DNA of 64,000 bases from Enterovirga rhinocerotis (GTDB lineage: Bacteria; Pseudomonadota; Alphaproteobacteria; Rhizobiales; Beijerinckiaceae): assembly GCF_004363955.1 (NCBI RefSeq), contig NZ_SNZR01000014.1, forward strand, positions 186,001-250,000, written 5' to 3'. Position numbers and translations under genes: made by a program. The notes below the pieces were generated by a model. The model did not search any database. It was given only the letters and a program-made list of their open reading frames with translations, and was not told the origin of the DNA. This document shows positions 25,850 through 34,479 of the stretch, in pieces (the stretch's first letter is position 1; the number at the start of each line of letters is the position of its first letter).

Positions 25850-26972
25850 GCAGGATGCGCCGGGCGGCCTCGCGGCCGCGCCGCTCGAAGCGGGCCAGGC
25901 GGAGCCGGCGCTCCAGCGTCAGCGCGTCCGCTCCGGGCGGGACGGCGATGATTTCGGCGACCGTCTCGCGGTCGCGGTAGAGGCTCTCCAGCGGCGAGCC
26001 GGGAAGCGTCGCCGAATCGAGCCTGTCGGCAAAGCCGGTCTCGTGGCAGAGCCGCGCGATCTCGGCTTCGAGCAGGAGGCCCGGAGCCTGGCTTCGCAGG
26101 GTCTCGTCATAGGTCGTCTTCAGCAGCGTCGCCGTCCCCGCGCCGACGAGCGCGAGGCTGATGGCGATCGGCCGGCCGTCGAGGGTCAGGGCGTCCGCCC
26201 GCGCCGAGACGGGTCCGCCGGTGTCGCGGAAGAGGGTTCGGGCGAAGGTGGCCGTCTCCGTCCGGCAGGCGAGCGCGGTTCCCGCGGCGCCCTTCCAGCT
26301 CTCCTTTTCCAGCAGCAGAAACGTTTCGACGAGCGCGGCGAGGCGGGAGCCCTCCTCCGCGCTCTCGACGGCGACCCGGCCGGTCTCGCCGAGCCGCCGC
26401 AGCCGGCGCCGGAGATCCTTGAAGCGGGCCCGGTGCGGGTGCCCGGCAAGGAAGGCATCGAAGCTCTCGCGGCGGTCGAGGACCGGGCGCTCGAAGGACA
26501 TGGCGGCCGCATGGCTCCAGCCCGCGCTCCGCAGCGCGGCGAGCAGCGCCGATCCCGCTACGCTCTCGCTCGACAGGAGCGGCCAGCGCCAGGCCCGTCC
26601 ACCCGAGGCGGCGAGGAGGCCGTCGGCGAGCGCGGCCAGCGTCGCCCGGCCGGCATCCGCCACGATCAGGGGAGCCGTCGCGGTGATGTAGGGGGAGAGG
26701 AAGGGCCGCGCGACGAGGCCGCCGAGCGCGCTGAGATCGCGCCGCAGCCCGAATGGCAGCAGCGCATCCAGCCGCTTGCCGGAGGACACCGTCAGCACCC
26801 GCAGGTCGGACGGCAGGAGCCCTGCGGAGCGATGGGCGGCGATGACGTGGCGGCTGTAGAACGGATGGGGCGAGGCGGCCCGGCGGAAGAGGTCGTCCCA
26901 GGCTGCCGGTGCGATCTCCTCCGGGCGCAGGATCGCGGACCGGGCCTCGGCGATGGTCGGCGCGGGCGTCAT
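25827..26972 (-). CDS. GNAT family acetyltransferase, CelD/BcsL-like
   Basis: 381 residues starting MTPAPTIAEARSAILRPEEI. The pattern (LRVLTVSSGKRLDALLPF, RPFLSPYITATAPLIV, HRARFKDLRRRLRRLGETGRV, RADALTLDGRPIAISLAL, KTTYDETLRSQAPGLLLEAEI) is that of acetyltransferases found in cellulose and exopolysaccharide gene clusters. Its ATG overlaps the stop of the flippase-like gene (ATGA), so both are in one operon and probably act on a surface polysaccharide. The same frame is open 1.4 kb further upstream, but that is antisense-type shadow of the flippase gene. Confidence 0.85.
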   Translation of the reverse strand: MTPAPTIAEARSAILRPEEIAPAAWDDLFRRAASPHPFYSRHVIAAHRSAGLLPSDLRVLTVSSGKRLDALLPFGLRRDLSALGGLVARPFLSPYITATAPLIVADAGRATLAALADGLLAASGGRAWRWPLLSSESVAGSALLAALRSAGWSHAAAMSFERPVLDRRESFDAFLAGHPHRARFKDLRRRLRRLGETGRVAVESAEEGSRLAALVETFLLLEKESWKGAAGTALACRTETATFARTLFRDTGGPVSARADALTLDGRPIAISLALVGAGTATLLKTTYDETLRSQAPGLLLEAEIARLCHETGFADRLDSATLPGSPLESLYRDRETVAEIIAVPPGADALTLERRLRLARFERRGREAARRILPSARRKT

Positions 26973-28315
26973 GGGTTTCGCTCCGTGCGCCGCGACCAGA
27001 CCGGCGTCGCGAGGCCGAGGATGCGCCGGGCCGCGACGGCGAGCGCGGCGGCGCGCAGAACGGTGGCGGTCGCGATGGCGAGCGCCGCCCCGATCGCGCC
27101 GAAGGCCGGGACGAGCGCGAGGCACAGCAGGACGGCGATCGCGAGCATGACGGCGGTGACGACGGCGCAGAGCTTCTCGCCCGCGAGCATCGTGAGGAGA
27201 TCCTCGGCCGGCCCGAACAGGCTTCCGATCACGGTCCCCGCGACGAGGATCGCGAGGATCGGCACGCTGGCTTGGAAGTCCGGCCCGAACATGGCGAGGA
27301 GGAGCGGGCTCGCTGCGAGGATCACCACGCCCACCACGGCCGTCGCGCCCGCGGTCGCGACGGACATCCGGCCGACGAGGCGGGCGAGAGCCGCGCGGTC
27401 GCCGACGGCATGGGCGGCGCTGTAGCGCTGGGCGCTCGCGGCCTGCGCGGCGAAATGCACGAAGGCGACGAATTGCTGGATGCGGGTCGCGGCGAAATAG
27501 AGCCCCACCACCGAGGGGGGCATCAGGAAGCTGAGGACGACGACGTCGACGAAGGTGAACCCGGCATGGGCGAGGTCGATCGCGGCGATCGGCAGCGTCG
27601 CGCCGAACCAGTGGCGCCAGCGATAGGCCCGCGCGCCGGGCGGGATCGTGCGGCGCAGGCGGACGAGGAGGATCGCGCCCTGGATCGCGGTCGCGACGGC
27701 GGCGGCGGCGAGCATGCAGGCCATGGCGGTGCCGGCCTCGGCCGGCGCGCCCAGCATGATGGCGGCGACCATCGCCGCCATCATCACGCTCTGCCGCAGG
27801 AGATAGGGCGGGGCGATGGCGAGCCCGCCCCAATCCTGGCTTCGCGCGACGCCTTCGAGATAATCCTGGAAGGCGAAGAGCGGCAGGATGCAGGCCGCGA
27901 GGAGGAGGGGCGCGCGATAGGGCTCGGCCAGCAATCCGGGCCAGAGGAACAGGAGGGCTGCCCCGGCGAGCGCGACGGCGAGCGAGGCGCCGATCGTCAC
28001 CACCGTCCCGGCGAGGAGATAGCCGCGCGCCTCGGCGAGATGGCCGTGGGCCTGATGTGCGGGCAGGAAGCGCGAGGCGCCCTGCGACAGGCCGAAGGTG
28101 AGGGAATGGCCGATCATCGCCGTCCAGACCCAGACGGTCGCGTAGATGCCGTATTGCTCGTTGCCGAGGAGGCGCGCGACGAGAACCTGCGCGCCATAGG
28201 CGACGATCGCGGAGGCGATGCGGATCGAGAACACGGTCAGGGCCGAGCGCGCCGGACCCTCGCGGAGAGAGCGAAGCCGGTCGAACCCCGATGCGAGGAG
28301 CGCCCCCGCCGCCAT
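26969..28315 (-). CDS. Polysaccharide flippase-like membrane protein
   Basis: 448 residues with about 12 hydrophobic segments, of the Wzx/MATE-like polysaccharide biosynthesis superfamily. The N-terminus (GPARSALTVFSIRIASAIVAYGAQVLVARLLGNEQYGIYATVWVW-type) shows the typical first two helices with the LGxxxYGxY motif. Such proteins move lipid-linked oligosaccharides across the inner membrane. It is translationally coupled to the GNAT gene downstream. No glycosyltransferases or polymerase are adjacent. Confidence 0.86.
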   Translation of the reverse strand: MAAGALLASGFDRLRSLREGPARSALTVFSIRIASAIVAYGAQVLVARLLGNEQYGIYATVWVWTAMIGHSLTFGLSQGASRFLPAHQAHGHLAEARGYLLAGTVVTIGASLAVALAGAALLFLWPGLLAEPYRAPLLLAACILPLFAFQDYLEGVARSQDWGGLAIAPPYLLRQSVMMAAMVAAIMLGAPAEAGTAMACMLAAAAVATAIQGAILLVRLRRTIPPGARAYRWRHWFGATLPIAAIDLAHAGFTFVDVVVLSFLMPPSVVGLYFAATRIQQFVAFVHFAAQAASAQRYSAAHAVGDRAALARLVGRMSVATAGATAVVGVVILAASPLLLAMFGPDFQASVPILAILVAGTVIGSLFGPAEDLLTMLAGEKLCAVVTAVMLAIAVLLCLALVPAFGAIGAALAIATATVLRAAALAVAARRILGLATPVWSRRTERNP

Positions 28316-28480
28316 GATCGCCTCGCCCGAACCTGTCCAAGCCGAGCCCGAGCCTTAGCCGGCAGGGCTTGAGGTCGCATTAAGATCGACGTTGAGCTTT
28401 TCATCCGCGGACATGGTCCGACGTGGTGGATCGTGGAGGGACTGTGCATTATAGTTGACGGCCAGGCTTTGGGGGCGGCC

Positions 28481-28774
28481 GTGATCGAGGTTCGTCAAAC
28501 CGACCTGTTTGTGACCTGGCTCTCAAAATTGCGGGATCGGAATGCACGCATGCGGATTGTGGCCCGCATCCGCCGCATGGAGGCCGGCAGTCCAGGTGAT
28601 TGGAAGGCGGTTGGCGGCGGGGTCAACGAGATGCGGATCGACTGGGGGCCAGGATACCGGGTCTATTACGTGCACCGAGACGAAACGATCGTGATCCTGC
28701 TCTGCGGCGGCGACAAGCGCACACAGCACGCGGACATCGAACTGGCGAAGACCCTGGCTCAGGAGGTACGATGA
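28481..28774 (+). CDS. RelE/HigB-like toxin (addiction-module killer protein)
   Basis: About 97 residues from a GTG (VIEVRQTDLFVTWLSKL). The protein has DRNARMRIVARIRRMEAGSPGDWKAVGGGVNEMRIDWGPGYRVYYVHRDETIVILLCGGDKRTQ-type sequence, which is the RelE/ParE-superfamily addiction-module killer family. These toxins cleave ribosome-bound mRNA or are otherwise growth-inhibitory. I placed the start at 28481 because homologous proteins begin with M-x-EVRQT; an upstream GTG at 28433 would add 16 unrelated residues. The stop overlaps the antitoxin start. Confidence 0.9.
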   Translation: MIEVRQTDLFVTWLSKLRDRNARMRIVARIRRMEAGSPGDWKAVGGGVNEMRIDWGPGYRVYYVHRDETIVILLCGGDKRTQHADIELAKTLAQEVR

Positions 28775-29058
28775 TGGCTCTCGAAACGACCCGGTTCGAT
28801 GTCCAGGAGCACCTGAAGACCCCTGCGGAACAGGCCGCCTATATCGAAGCCGCATTGGAGAGCGGCGATCCGTCCTTCATCGCCGTTGCCTTGGGCGATA
28901 TCGCCAAGGCGCGCGGCGTGACCGCCTTCGCCCGGGAGACAGGCCTCAGCCGGGAGACGATCTACAAGACCTTCGTCGAGGGCGGGAACCCGACGCTGGA
29001 CACGTTGGCGAAGGCCACCAAGGCGCTCGGCCTGCGTCTGGCGGTCGTTCCGGTCTGA
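28774..29058 (+). CDS. HigA-like antitoxin (addiction-module antidote protein)
   Basis: 94 residues from MALETTRFDVQEHLKTPAEQAAYIEAALESGDP. The C-terminal half is a helix-turn-helix (IAKARGVTAFARETGLSRETIYKTFVEGGNPTLDTLAKATKALGLRL), fitting the antidote family partnered with RelE-like killer proteins; it would bind the toxin and repress the operon. AGGAGG lies 7 bp before ATG 28774; a tandem ATG at 28771 is also possible. The toxin-first gene order is as in higBA and the reverse of relBE or mazEF. Confidence 0.9.
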   Translation: MALETTRFDVQEHLKTPAEQAAYIEAALESGDPSFIAVALGDIAKARGVTAFARETGLSRETIYKTFVEGGNPTLDTLAKATKALGLRLAVVPV

Positions 29059-29074
29059 ACTCCGGCCGTCTTCG

Positions 29075-29551
29075 TCAACCTAGACCTGCCCGAACACACC
29101 GGTTCATGATCGTCCGCATGCGGCCGAGATACTCGACCTCCTCGACATCCCTCCAGCCGTGGGCCCGATAGTAGTCGGGCAGCGTTCCCGAGGTGAAGAG
29201 ATAGAGGCGACGGAACCCCAGCGACGCGGCATGCTCTACGGCCGCATCGATCAACCTGCGGCCGGCACCCCTGCTCCGCTCGCTGCCATCCACGAAGAGC
29301 TGCCCCAGCCAGGGCGTCAATTCGGGCCGGATGGTCATCTCGGAGGCCAGCACGTTGACGGAGCCGATGAAACGGCCGCCATCGCTTGCGACGAGAATGG
29401 TCGGAAGGCCATCCGCGTCCGCCGCAAGCGCGAGGAAGCGGCTATAGGCCTCGGCCGACGCAAAACCCGTCAGCGCCCCCCAGTACTCGAACTGCCGGCG
29501 CGCGATCGTCTCGATCCATGGCGAACCGGCCGGGAGGGGCGCGATCCGCAC
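29075..29551 (-). CDS. GNAT family N-acetyltransferase
   Basis: 158 residues. The acetyl-CoA-binding motif A is visible as LGQLFVDGSERSRGAGRRLIDAAVEHAASLGFRRLYL, with RSRGAGRRL as the R/Q-x-x-G-x-G/A loop, and motif B in TSGTLPDYYRAHGWRDVEEV. The acetyl acceptor is unknown. The gene follows the M20 peptidase gene by only 4 bp on the same strand, so it is likely the last gene of the peptide-transport operon and might act on an imported amine or peptide; this is an inference from position only. Confidence 0.88.
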   Translation of the reverse strand: MRIAPLPAGSPWIETIARRQFEYWGALTGFASAEAYSRFLALAADADGLPTILVASDGGRFIGSVNVLASEMTIRPELTPWLGQLFVDGSERSRGAGRRLIDAAVEHAASLGFRRLYLFTSGTLPDYYRAHGWRDVEEVEYLGRMRTIMNRCVRAGLG

Positions 29552-29555
29552 GATC

Positions 29556-30947
29556 TCATCCCTTGGCGATGCCGCTTTCGGGGATGTCCCAGTAGAGCCC
29601 GGCCATCACGGCCAAAGCCTCGCGCAGGAGCGCCGGGGGCAGGTGCTCGTTCGGGGCGTGCTGGGAGCAGCCGTTATAGGAATGCGGGACCCAGACCGTC
29701 GGCAGGGCGAGGATGTCGGAGAAGGCGTCGTTCGGCAGCGAGCCGCCGAGATTGGGCAGGAGCAGCGGCTCGGCCTCCGAGGAGCGCCGCATCGAGCCGA
29801 GGGCGAAGGAGACCCAGGGATTGTCTGGGTCGAGGCGCGTCGCGGGGAAGACCTCTTCCTTCGCCGGCTCGACCTGGACATAGCCGAAGCCGTGCTTGTC
29901 GAGATGGCGCCGAAGGGCCGGGATGATGTCGTCCATCTCGACACCGACCACGAAGCGGAGCTGGCAACGCGCCCAGGCGCTCGGAGGCACGGCGTTGACC
30001 GGGCCCTTCGGGTTGCCGCTCTCCATCGCGAGGATTTCGAAGGCGCACCAGCCGAAGACCTTCTCGGGGCCGGTGAAGCCGGGCTCGCTCCAGGTCGGAT
30101 CGATCACCGGGGCGTCCTCGCCCATGTCGAGTTCGAGCCCGGCGAGAGCCTCGCGGACCTTCGCCGGCAGGCCGCCCTTCGGCCGCCATTCCGGGATCAG
30201 GATCTCGCCCGTCGGGCTCGTGATGGTCGAGAGGGCGTGGACGAGCTGGATCGCGGGGCTCGACAGGAGGCCGCCCCAATTGCCGGAATGATGGCCGCCC
30301 TCGCGCGCATCGATGAAGACGTCGAAGGAGGCGCCGCCGCGCGTGCCGAGATAGATGGTCGGGCGCATCTGGTCGGGCCGCGGGCCGTCCGAGCCGATCA
30401 GGACGTCCGAGCGGAAGAGGTCGCGATGGGCGCGGCAGACCTCGCGCAGCCCCGCCGAGCCGGTCTCCTCGCCGGTCTCGATCAGCCATTTGGCGTTGAA
30501 GCCGAGCTTGCCGCGCGTCTTCAGCACGGCCGCCTGGGCGGCGAGATTGACCGAATGCTGGCCCTTGTTGTCGGCGATGCCGCGTCCGTACCAGAGGCCG
30601 CCGCGCTCGGTCAGGGTCCAGGGGTCGAGCCCGTCCTTCCACTGCTCCTCGAGCCCGCGGATGACGTCGCCGTGGCCGTAGCCGAAGACCGTGAGGAGGG
30701 CCGGGTCCTCGATGCGCTCGGCATAGAGGAACGGGCCTTTCGCCTTCGGCTCCTCGATGAGCCGGCAGGAGAAGCCGAGCGCCTCGAAGGCGGGCGTCAG
30801 GTCTTCGGTCAGGTAGCGGCGGAGGTCGCCGGCCCGCGCGGGGTTCTGGCTCTCGGTCGGGATCGCGATCCGGCGGGCGAGATCGGCCCGGAAGGCGCCG
30901 CTGTCGAAATGGTGCAGCGCCTCGGCGATGGCCGCGTCACGGGTCAT
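29556..30947 (-). CDS. M20 family metallopeptidase (dipeptidase-like)
   Basis: 463 residues starting MTRDAAIAEALHHFDSGAFR. Zinc ligands are in VFGYGHGDV (His92, Asp94), GRGIADNKGQ (Asp126), ETGEETGS (Glu160-161) and HSYNGCSQHAPNEHL (C-terminal His). The M20 family hydrolyses dipeptides, acylated or carbamoylated amino acids; this branch often occurs with peptide ABC importers. The ATG overlaps the stop of the DppC-like permease gene (ATGA), so the enzyme probably processes the imported peptide or amide in the cytoplasm. The frame is open upstream through the permease gene, but without family sequence. Confidence 0.92.
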   Translation of the reverse strand: MTRDAAIAEALHHFDSGAFRADLARRIAIPTESQNPARAGDLRRYLTEDLTPAFEALGFSCRLIEEPKAKGPFLYAERIEDPALLTVFGYGHGDVIRGLEEQWKDGLDPWTLTERGGLWYGRGIADNKGQHSVNLAAQAAVLKTRGKLGFNAKWLIETGEETGSAGLREVCRAHRDLFRSDVLIGSDGPRPDQMRPTIYLGTRGGASFDVFIDAREGGHHSGNWGGLLSSPAIQLVHALSTITSPTGEILIPEWRPKGGLPAKVREALAGLELDMGEDAPVIDPTWSEPGFTGPEKVFGWCAFEILAMESGNPKGPVNAVPPSAWARCQLRFVVGVEMDDIIPALRRHLDKHGFGYVQVEPAKEEVFPATRLDPDNPWVSFALGSMRRSSEAEPLLLPNLGGSLPNDAFSDILALPTVWVPHSYNGCSQHAPNEHLPPALLREALAVMAGLYWDIPESGIAKG

Positions 30948-31840
30948 ATATTCGTCCTGTCGGGTGAGATGGCGTCGCGCAGTCCGTCGCCGAGAAGGTT
31001 GATCGAGAGGATCAGCACCGCAAGGCAGGCGCCGGGTATGGCGATCAGCCAGAACGAGAACAGCATGTAGGCCTTGGCCTCGGAGATCATGAGCCCCCAG
31101 GAGGGGAGGGGGGGCTGGACCCCGAGACCGAGGAAGGAGAGGGCGGCCTCGAGCAGGATCGCGCTCGCGGCTTCGAGCGTCGCGGTGACGATGAGGAAGG
31201 GCGCGACGTTGGGCAGGATCTCGCGCCAGATGACGCGCGCCGTCGTCGCGCCTCCGGCCTTGGCGGCCGAGACGTATTCGAGGTTGCGCACCGTCTGGGT
31301 CGCGCTGCGCATCACGACGGCGAACCGGTCCCATTTGAGGAGGCCGAGGACGAGGATGACGAGCGGCAGCGAGCCCCCGAGGACGGCGACGGCGGCGAGC
31401 GCGACGAGGATCACCGGCAGAGCGAGACGGACCGTGATGAGGAAGGTGACGACCATGTCGACGCGGCCGCCGAAATATCCGGCCGCGACGCCGAGGACGG
31501 TGCCGATCAGGCCCGAGAGCAGGGCGACCGACCCGCCGATCAGCAGCGAGATGCGCGAGCCGTAGAGGAGGCGGGCGAGATAGTCGCGGCCGAGCGGGTC
31601 CGTGCCGAGCGGGTGGCTCCAGTCGCCGCGGGCGTACCAGACGGGCGGCACCGTCCGGCGGGCGAGGTTCTGCGTGTAGGGGTCGTGCGGCGACAGGAGC
31701 GGCGCGAAGATCGCGATCAGAACGATGATCGCGAGCACGGCACCGCCGAAGACGAGGCTCTTGTGCTGCCACCACGAATGGCGCAGCGAGCGGAGGGCGA
31801 CGGGGGCCGTGACGGCCTCTTCGGATGCGGAGCCGCTCAC
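30944..31840 (-). CDS. Peptide-type ABC transporter permease (DppC-like)
   Basis: 298 residues. The N-terminal OppC_N segment (SLVFGGAVLAIIVLIAIFAPLLSPHDPYTQN, then HPLGTDPLGRDYLARLLYG) and the EAA loop (EYVSAAKAGGATTARVIWREILPNVAPFLIV) identify the DppC/OppC subfamily, with six membrane helices. It pairs with the DppB-like permease upstream, whose 3' end it overlaps by 4 bp. It would form half of the inner-membrane channel for oligopeptides, nickel or related ligands. Confidence 0.94.
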   Translation of the reverse strand: MSGSASEEAVTAPVALRSLRHSWWQHKSLVFGGAVLAIIVLIAIFAPLLSPHDPYTQNLARRTVPPVWYARGDWSHPLGTDPLGRDYLARLLYGSRISLLIGGSVALLSGLIGTVLGVAAGYFGGRVDMVVTFLITVRLALPVILVALAAVAVLGGSLPLVILVLGLLKWDRFAVVMRSATQTVRNLEYVSAAKAGGATTARVIWREILPNVAPFLIVTATLEAASAILLEAALSFLGLGVQPPLPSWGLMISEAKAYMLFSFWLIAIPGACLAVLILSINLLGDGLRDAISPDRTNI

Positions 31841-32757
31841 ATCGAGGCCCTCAGTCGGGGGTCGAGATAGGCGTTGAGCACATCGGCGCAGAGCGTGAGC
31901 AACACGTAGAGAACCGACAGGATCAGCACCACGACCTGCATCACCGGCAGGTCCTTGTGGGTAATGGATTGGTAGGCGAGGTAGCCCAGGCCGTCGAGCG
32001 CGAAGACGGTCTCGATCACGACCGAGCCGCCGAGGAGGTAGCCGAGCTGGACCACGGCCAGCGCGACGACCGGGACCAGCGCATTACGAAGCCCGTGCCG
32101 GATCACGACGTTCGGGCGCGATACGCCCTTGGCCCGCGCCGTCCGGATGAAGTCGGAGGACAGGGTCTCGATCATGCCCGCGCGAATGAGGCGCATGAAG
32201 GCCGGGGCGACGTAATAGCCGAGCGCGATGGTCGGCATGACGTAGTTCTTCCACGATCCGGTGCCGGAGGCCGGGAGCCAGCGCAGCGTGATGGAGAACA
32301 GCATCACGAGGAGCAGCGCGAAGAAGAAGTTCGGCAGAGCCTGTCCGGCCACCGCGATGGCGAGCGCGAGACGATCGATCCAGGAATTCGGCTTCAGCGC
32401 GGCGACGACGCCGAGGGGGATCGAGATCGCCAGCGCGAAGAGCAGCGACAGGATCCCGAGCGTCAGCGTCACCTGGATCTTGTCGAAGACGAGGCCCGCG
32501 ACGTCGGTCTTGAAGAAGTAGGACTGCCCGAGATCGCCCTTCAGCAATCCTCCGAGCCAGGAGAAATATTGCACGATGACCGGACGATCGAGCCCGTAGG
32601 TCTCGCGGACCAGGGCGATGTCCTCGTCCCGGGCACCCTCGCCGGCGATCGCGGTCGCCACATCGCCCGTCATGCGGACGAGGCCGAAGGAGAGGATCGA
32701 CACCGCGATCCCGACGAACAGGGCCAGGATCAGGCGCTTGATGATGAAGGCGGTCAT
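31837..32757 (-). CDS. Peptide-type ABC transporter permease (DppB-like)
   Basis: 306 residues. The N-terminus MTAFIIKRLILALFVGIAVSILSFGLVRMTGD and the conserved EAA loop (DFIRTARAKGVSRPNVVIRHGLRNALVPVVAL) are typical of DppB/OppB. Six helices are predicted, with a large periplasmic loop. It follows the binding-protein gene, separated by 195 bp that contains a palindromic repeat, and precedes the DppC-like gene with an ATGA overlap. Genes for the two ATPases (DppD/DppF-like) are not in the operon. Confidence 0.94.
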   Translation of the reverse strand: MTAFIIKRLILALFVGIAVSILSFGLVRMTGDVATAIAGEGARDEDIALVRETYGLDRPVIVQYFSWLGGLLKGDLGQSYFFKTDVAGLVFDKIQVTLTLGILSLLFALAISIPLGVVAALKPNSWIDRLALAIAVAGQALPNFFFALLLVMLFSITLRWLPASGTGSWKNYVMPTIALGYYVAPAFMRLIRAGMIETLSSDFIRTARAKGVSRPNVVIRHGLRNALVPVVALAVVQLGYLLGGSVVIETVFALDGLGYLAYQSITHKDLPVMQVVVLILSVLYVLLTLCADVLNAYLDPRLRASM

Positions 32758-32877
32758 GGCGCCTGCCTTTGTTCCGTCTCGCCTCGTGGGAGCCGGCCGC
32801 GCGACGAGGGCGCGACCGACGAGGGGGCTGGCGCAATGCCCTCCATCGCTCGAACGATCATGCGACGCCCTGGCGTG

Positions 32878-32941
32878 ACACCCTCATCCGACCCTGCTCA
32901 GGGCCACCTTCTCCCGCGCGGGGAGAAGGGCGCATTTCGAC
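32878..32941. repeat. Palindromic REP-like dispersed repeat
   Basis: The perfect palindrome CCTTCTCCC-GCGCG-GGGAGAAGG (32907-32929) is flanked by CCCTCATCCGACCCTGCTCAGGGCC and GCGCATTTCGACC. Sequences like this (CTCATCC.ACC..GCTGCGCAGGGCCACCTTCTCCC..GGGGAGAAGG) are, as I recall, common extragenic repeats in Hyphomicrobiales. It sits between the binding-protein gene and the permease genes of one operon, where it could partly terminate or stabilise transcripts. Confidence 0.6.
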
Positions 32942-32952
32942 CACCGCGTTCC

Positions 32953-34479
32953 TCACTTCCAGGTCATCTCCCAGAAGCGGGGCAGCTCGTCCGGATAGGC
33001 CTTGAAGGTGAGGGCGTCGGAGGAGACGTAATAGGTCGGGACGGAGTAGAGCGGCACGGTGTAGGCCCGCTCGGTGATCAGCGTCAGAGCCTTCTTGTAG
33101 GCGTCCTTGCGCACGGCCGGATCGACCGAGCTGTCGCCCGTCTTCAGCAGGCCCTGGATCTCCTTGTCGTGGGAGATGTCGTCGCTGCTCCCGCCGAAAT
33201 AGACCGGCGTCGAGGCGGAGACGTCGTTGACCGAGAACGATCCCCAGGTCTGGAAGCCGAGCGCCGCCTTGTTGGTGCGCATCTGGTCGCGCATCGCGGC
33301 GTATTGCATGAAGCGCAGGTTCGCCTTGATGCCGGCGGCCTGAAGGTAGTTGATGAGCGCCTCCGCGATCGAGCGCTCGCGATAGACGTAGAAGTCGAAG
33401 GAGAGGTTCGAGACGCCGGCCTCCTTGAGCAGCGCCCTCGCCTTGGCCGGATCGTAGGGGTACTTCGTCGCCCCCTCGTCGGTGCAGCCGAACTGGCTGA
33501 AGAAGCACGGCGTCGTGAGGGCGCGCGATCCGCCGCCGACGAGGTTCTTGACGATCGCATCCTTGTCGATGGCGTGGTTGATGGCCTGACGCACCTTCAC
33601 GTCGCGGAAGGCGGGGACCGGGCCGTCGGGCAAGGAATTGAAGTGCAGGAAGGCGATGCGCATCGTCTCGCCCGCGACCGTCTTGAAGCCGGGCGCGTTC
33701 GCCATCTGCTCGGCCTGGTCCTTCGGCACGTTCATGATGAAGTCGAGCCCGCCCGACAGAACCTCGGCGATCTGCGTCTGACGATCCGGGATGAAGCGGA
33801 TGTCGACCTTGGCGACCTTCGGCTGAGGCTTCGGCGAATCCTTGAAGTAGTCGGCGTTGCGCTCGAGCACGACGGATTTGCCGATCACGTGGCTCGTCAC
33901 CTTGAAGGGACCGGTGCCGATGGGCTTCTCGTTCATGCCCCGGGGGCCGACCTTCTCGTAATATTTGGCCGGATGGATCACCACCGGGCCGGCCAGGTAC
34001 TCGATGGCGGCCGGGAAGGTTTCCTTGGTGACGAGGCGGACCTTGTAGGTATCGAGCTTCTCCGCGCGATCGATCCAGTTGACGTTGGCCTGCGTCGTAA
34101 CCTTGTTCTCGGGCTTCGAGACGAAATTCAGCGTGAAGACGACGTCGTCGGCGGTGAATTCGGTCCCGTCATGGAATTTGACGCCCCGCCGGAGGTCGAA
34201 CTCGATCGTCTTGTCGTCGATCTGCTTCCAGCTTGCGGCGAGCTGGCCCTTGTATTCGTTGGTCGTCGGGTCGCGATAGACGAGCGTGTCCCAGACGTGA
34301 TGGGCGATGATGACGCCCGCCCGCATGTTGTTGAAGAACGGATCGATATTCTCCGGAACCTGATCGTAGGCGAAGCGGATGGTGTTCGAGGCCTTGTCGG
34401 CAAGGGCCGGCGTGACGGCGGGGGCTGCGCCGAACAACAGGGCAGCTGACAAGAGGGCGACGCCGAGCCTGTGCTTCAT
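32953..34479 (-). CDS. Peptide-type ABC transporter substrate-binding protein (DppA/OppA family)
   Basis: 508 residues with a signal peptide (MKHRLGVALLSAALLFGAAPAVTPALA, cleavage after ALA near residue 27) and the SBP_bac_5 fold: NTIRFAYDQVPENIDPFF, WDTLVYRDPTTNEYKGQLAASW, FDLRRGVKFHDGTEFTADDVVFTL, PIGTGPFKV, and VRQAINHAIDKDAIV. It should bind a small peptide-like ligand in the periplasm and deliver it to the two permeases encoded downstream. The start follows GGAAC; the frame is open upstream without similarity. Confidence 0.95.
   Translation of the reverse strand: MKHRLGVALLSAALLFGAAPAVTPALADKASNTIRFAYDQVPENIDPFFNNMRAGVIIAHHVWDTLVYRDPTTNEYKGQLAASWKQIDDKTIEFDLRRGVKFHDGTEFTADDVVFTLNFVSKPENKVTTQANVNWIDRAEKLDTYKVRLVTKETFPAAIEYLAGPVVIHPAKYYEKVGPRGMNEKPIGTGPFKVTSHVIGKSVVLERNADYFKDSPKPQPKVAKVDIRFIPDRQTQIAEVLSGGLDFIMNVPKDQAEQMANAPGFKTVAGETMRIAFLHFNSLPDGPVPAFRDVKVRQAINHAIDKDAIVKNLVGGGSRALTTPCFFSQFGCTDEGATKYPYDPAKARALLKEAGVSNLSFDFYVYRERSIAEALINYLQAAGIKANLRFMQYAAMRDQMRTNKAALGFQTWGSFSVNDVSASTPVYFGGSSDDISHDKEIQGLLKTGDSSVDPAVRKDAYKKALTLITERAYTVPLYSVPTYYVSSDALTFKAYPDELPRFWEMTWK

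Noticed and set aside
26973-28340. The GNAT frame stays open for 1.4 kb upstream of the ATG at 26972.
   Set aside because: The extension is the shadow of the flippase-like gene, and the ATG with ATGA overlap is a better start.
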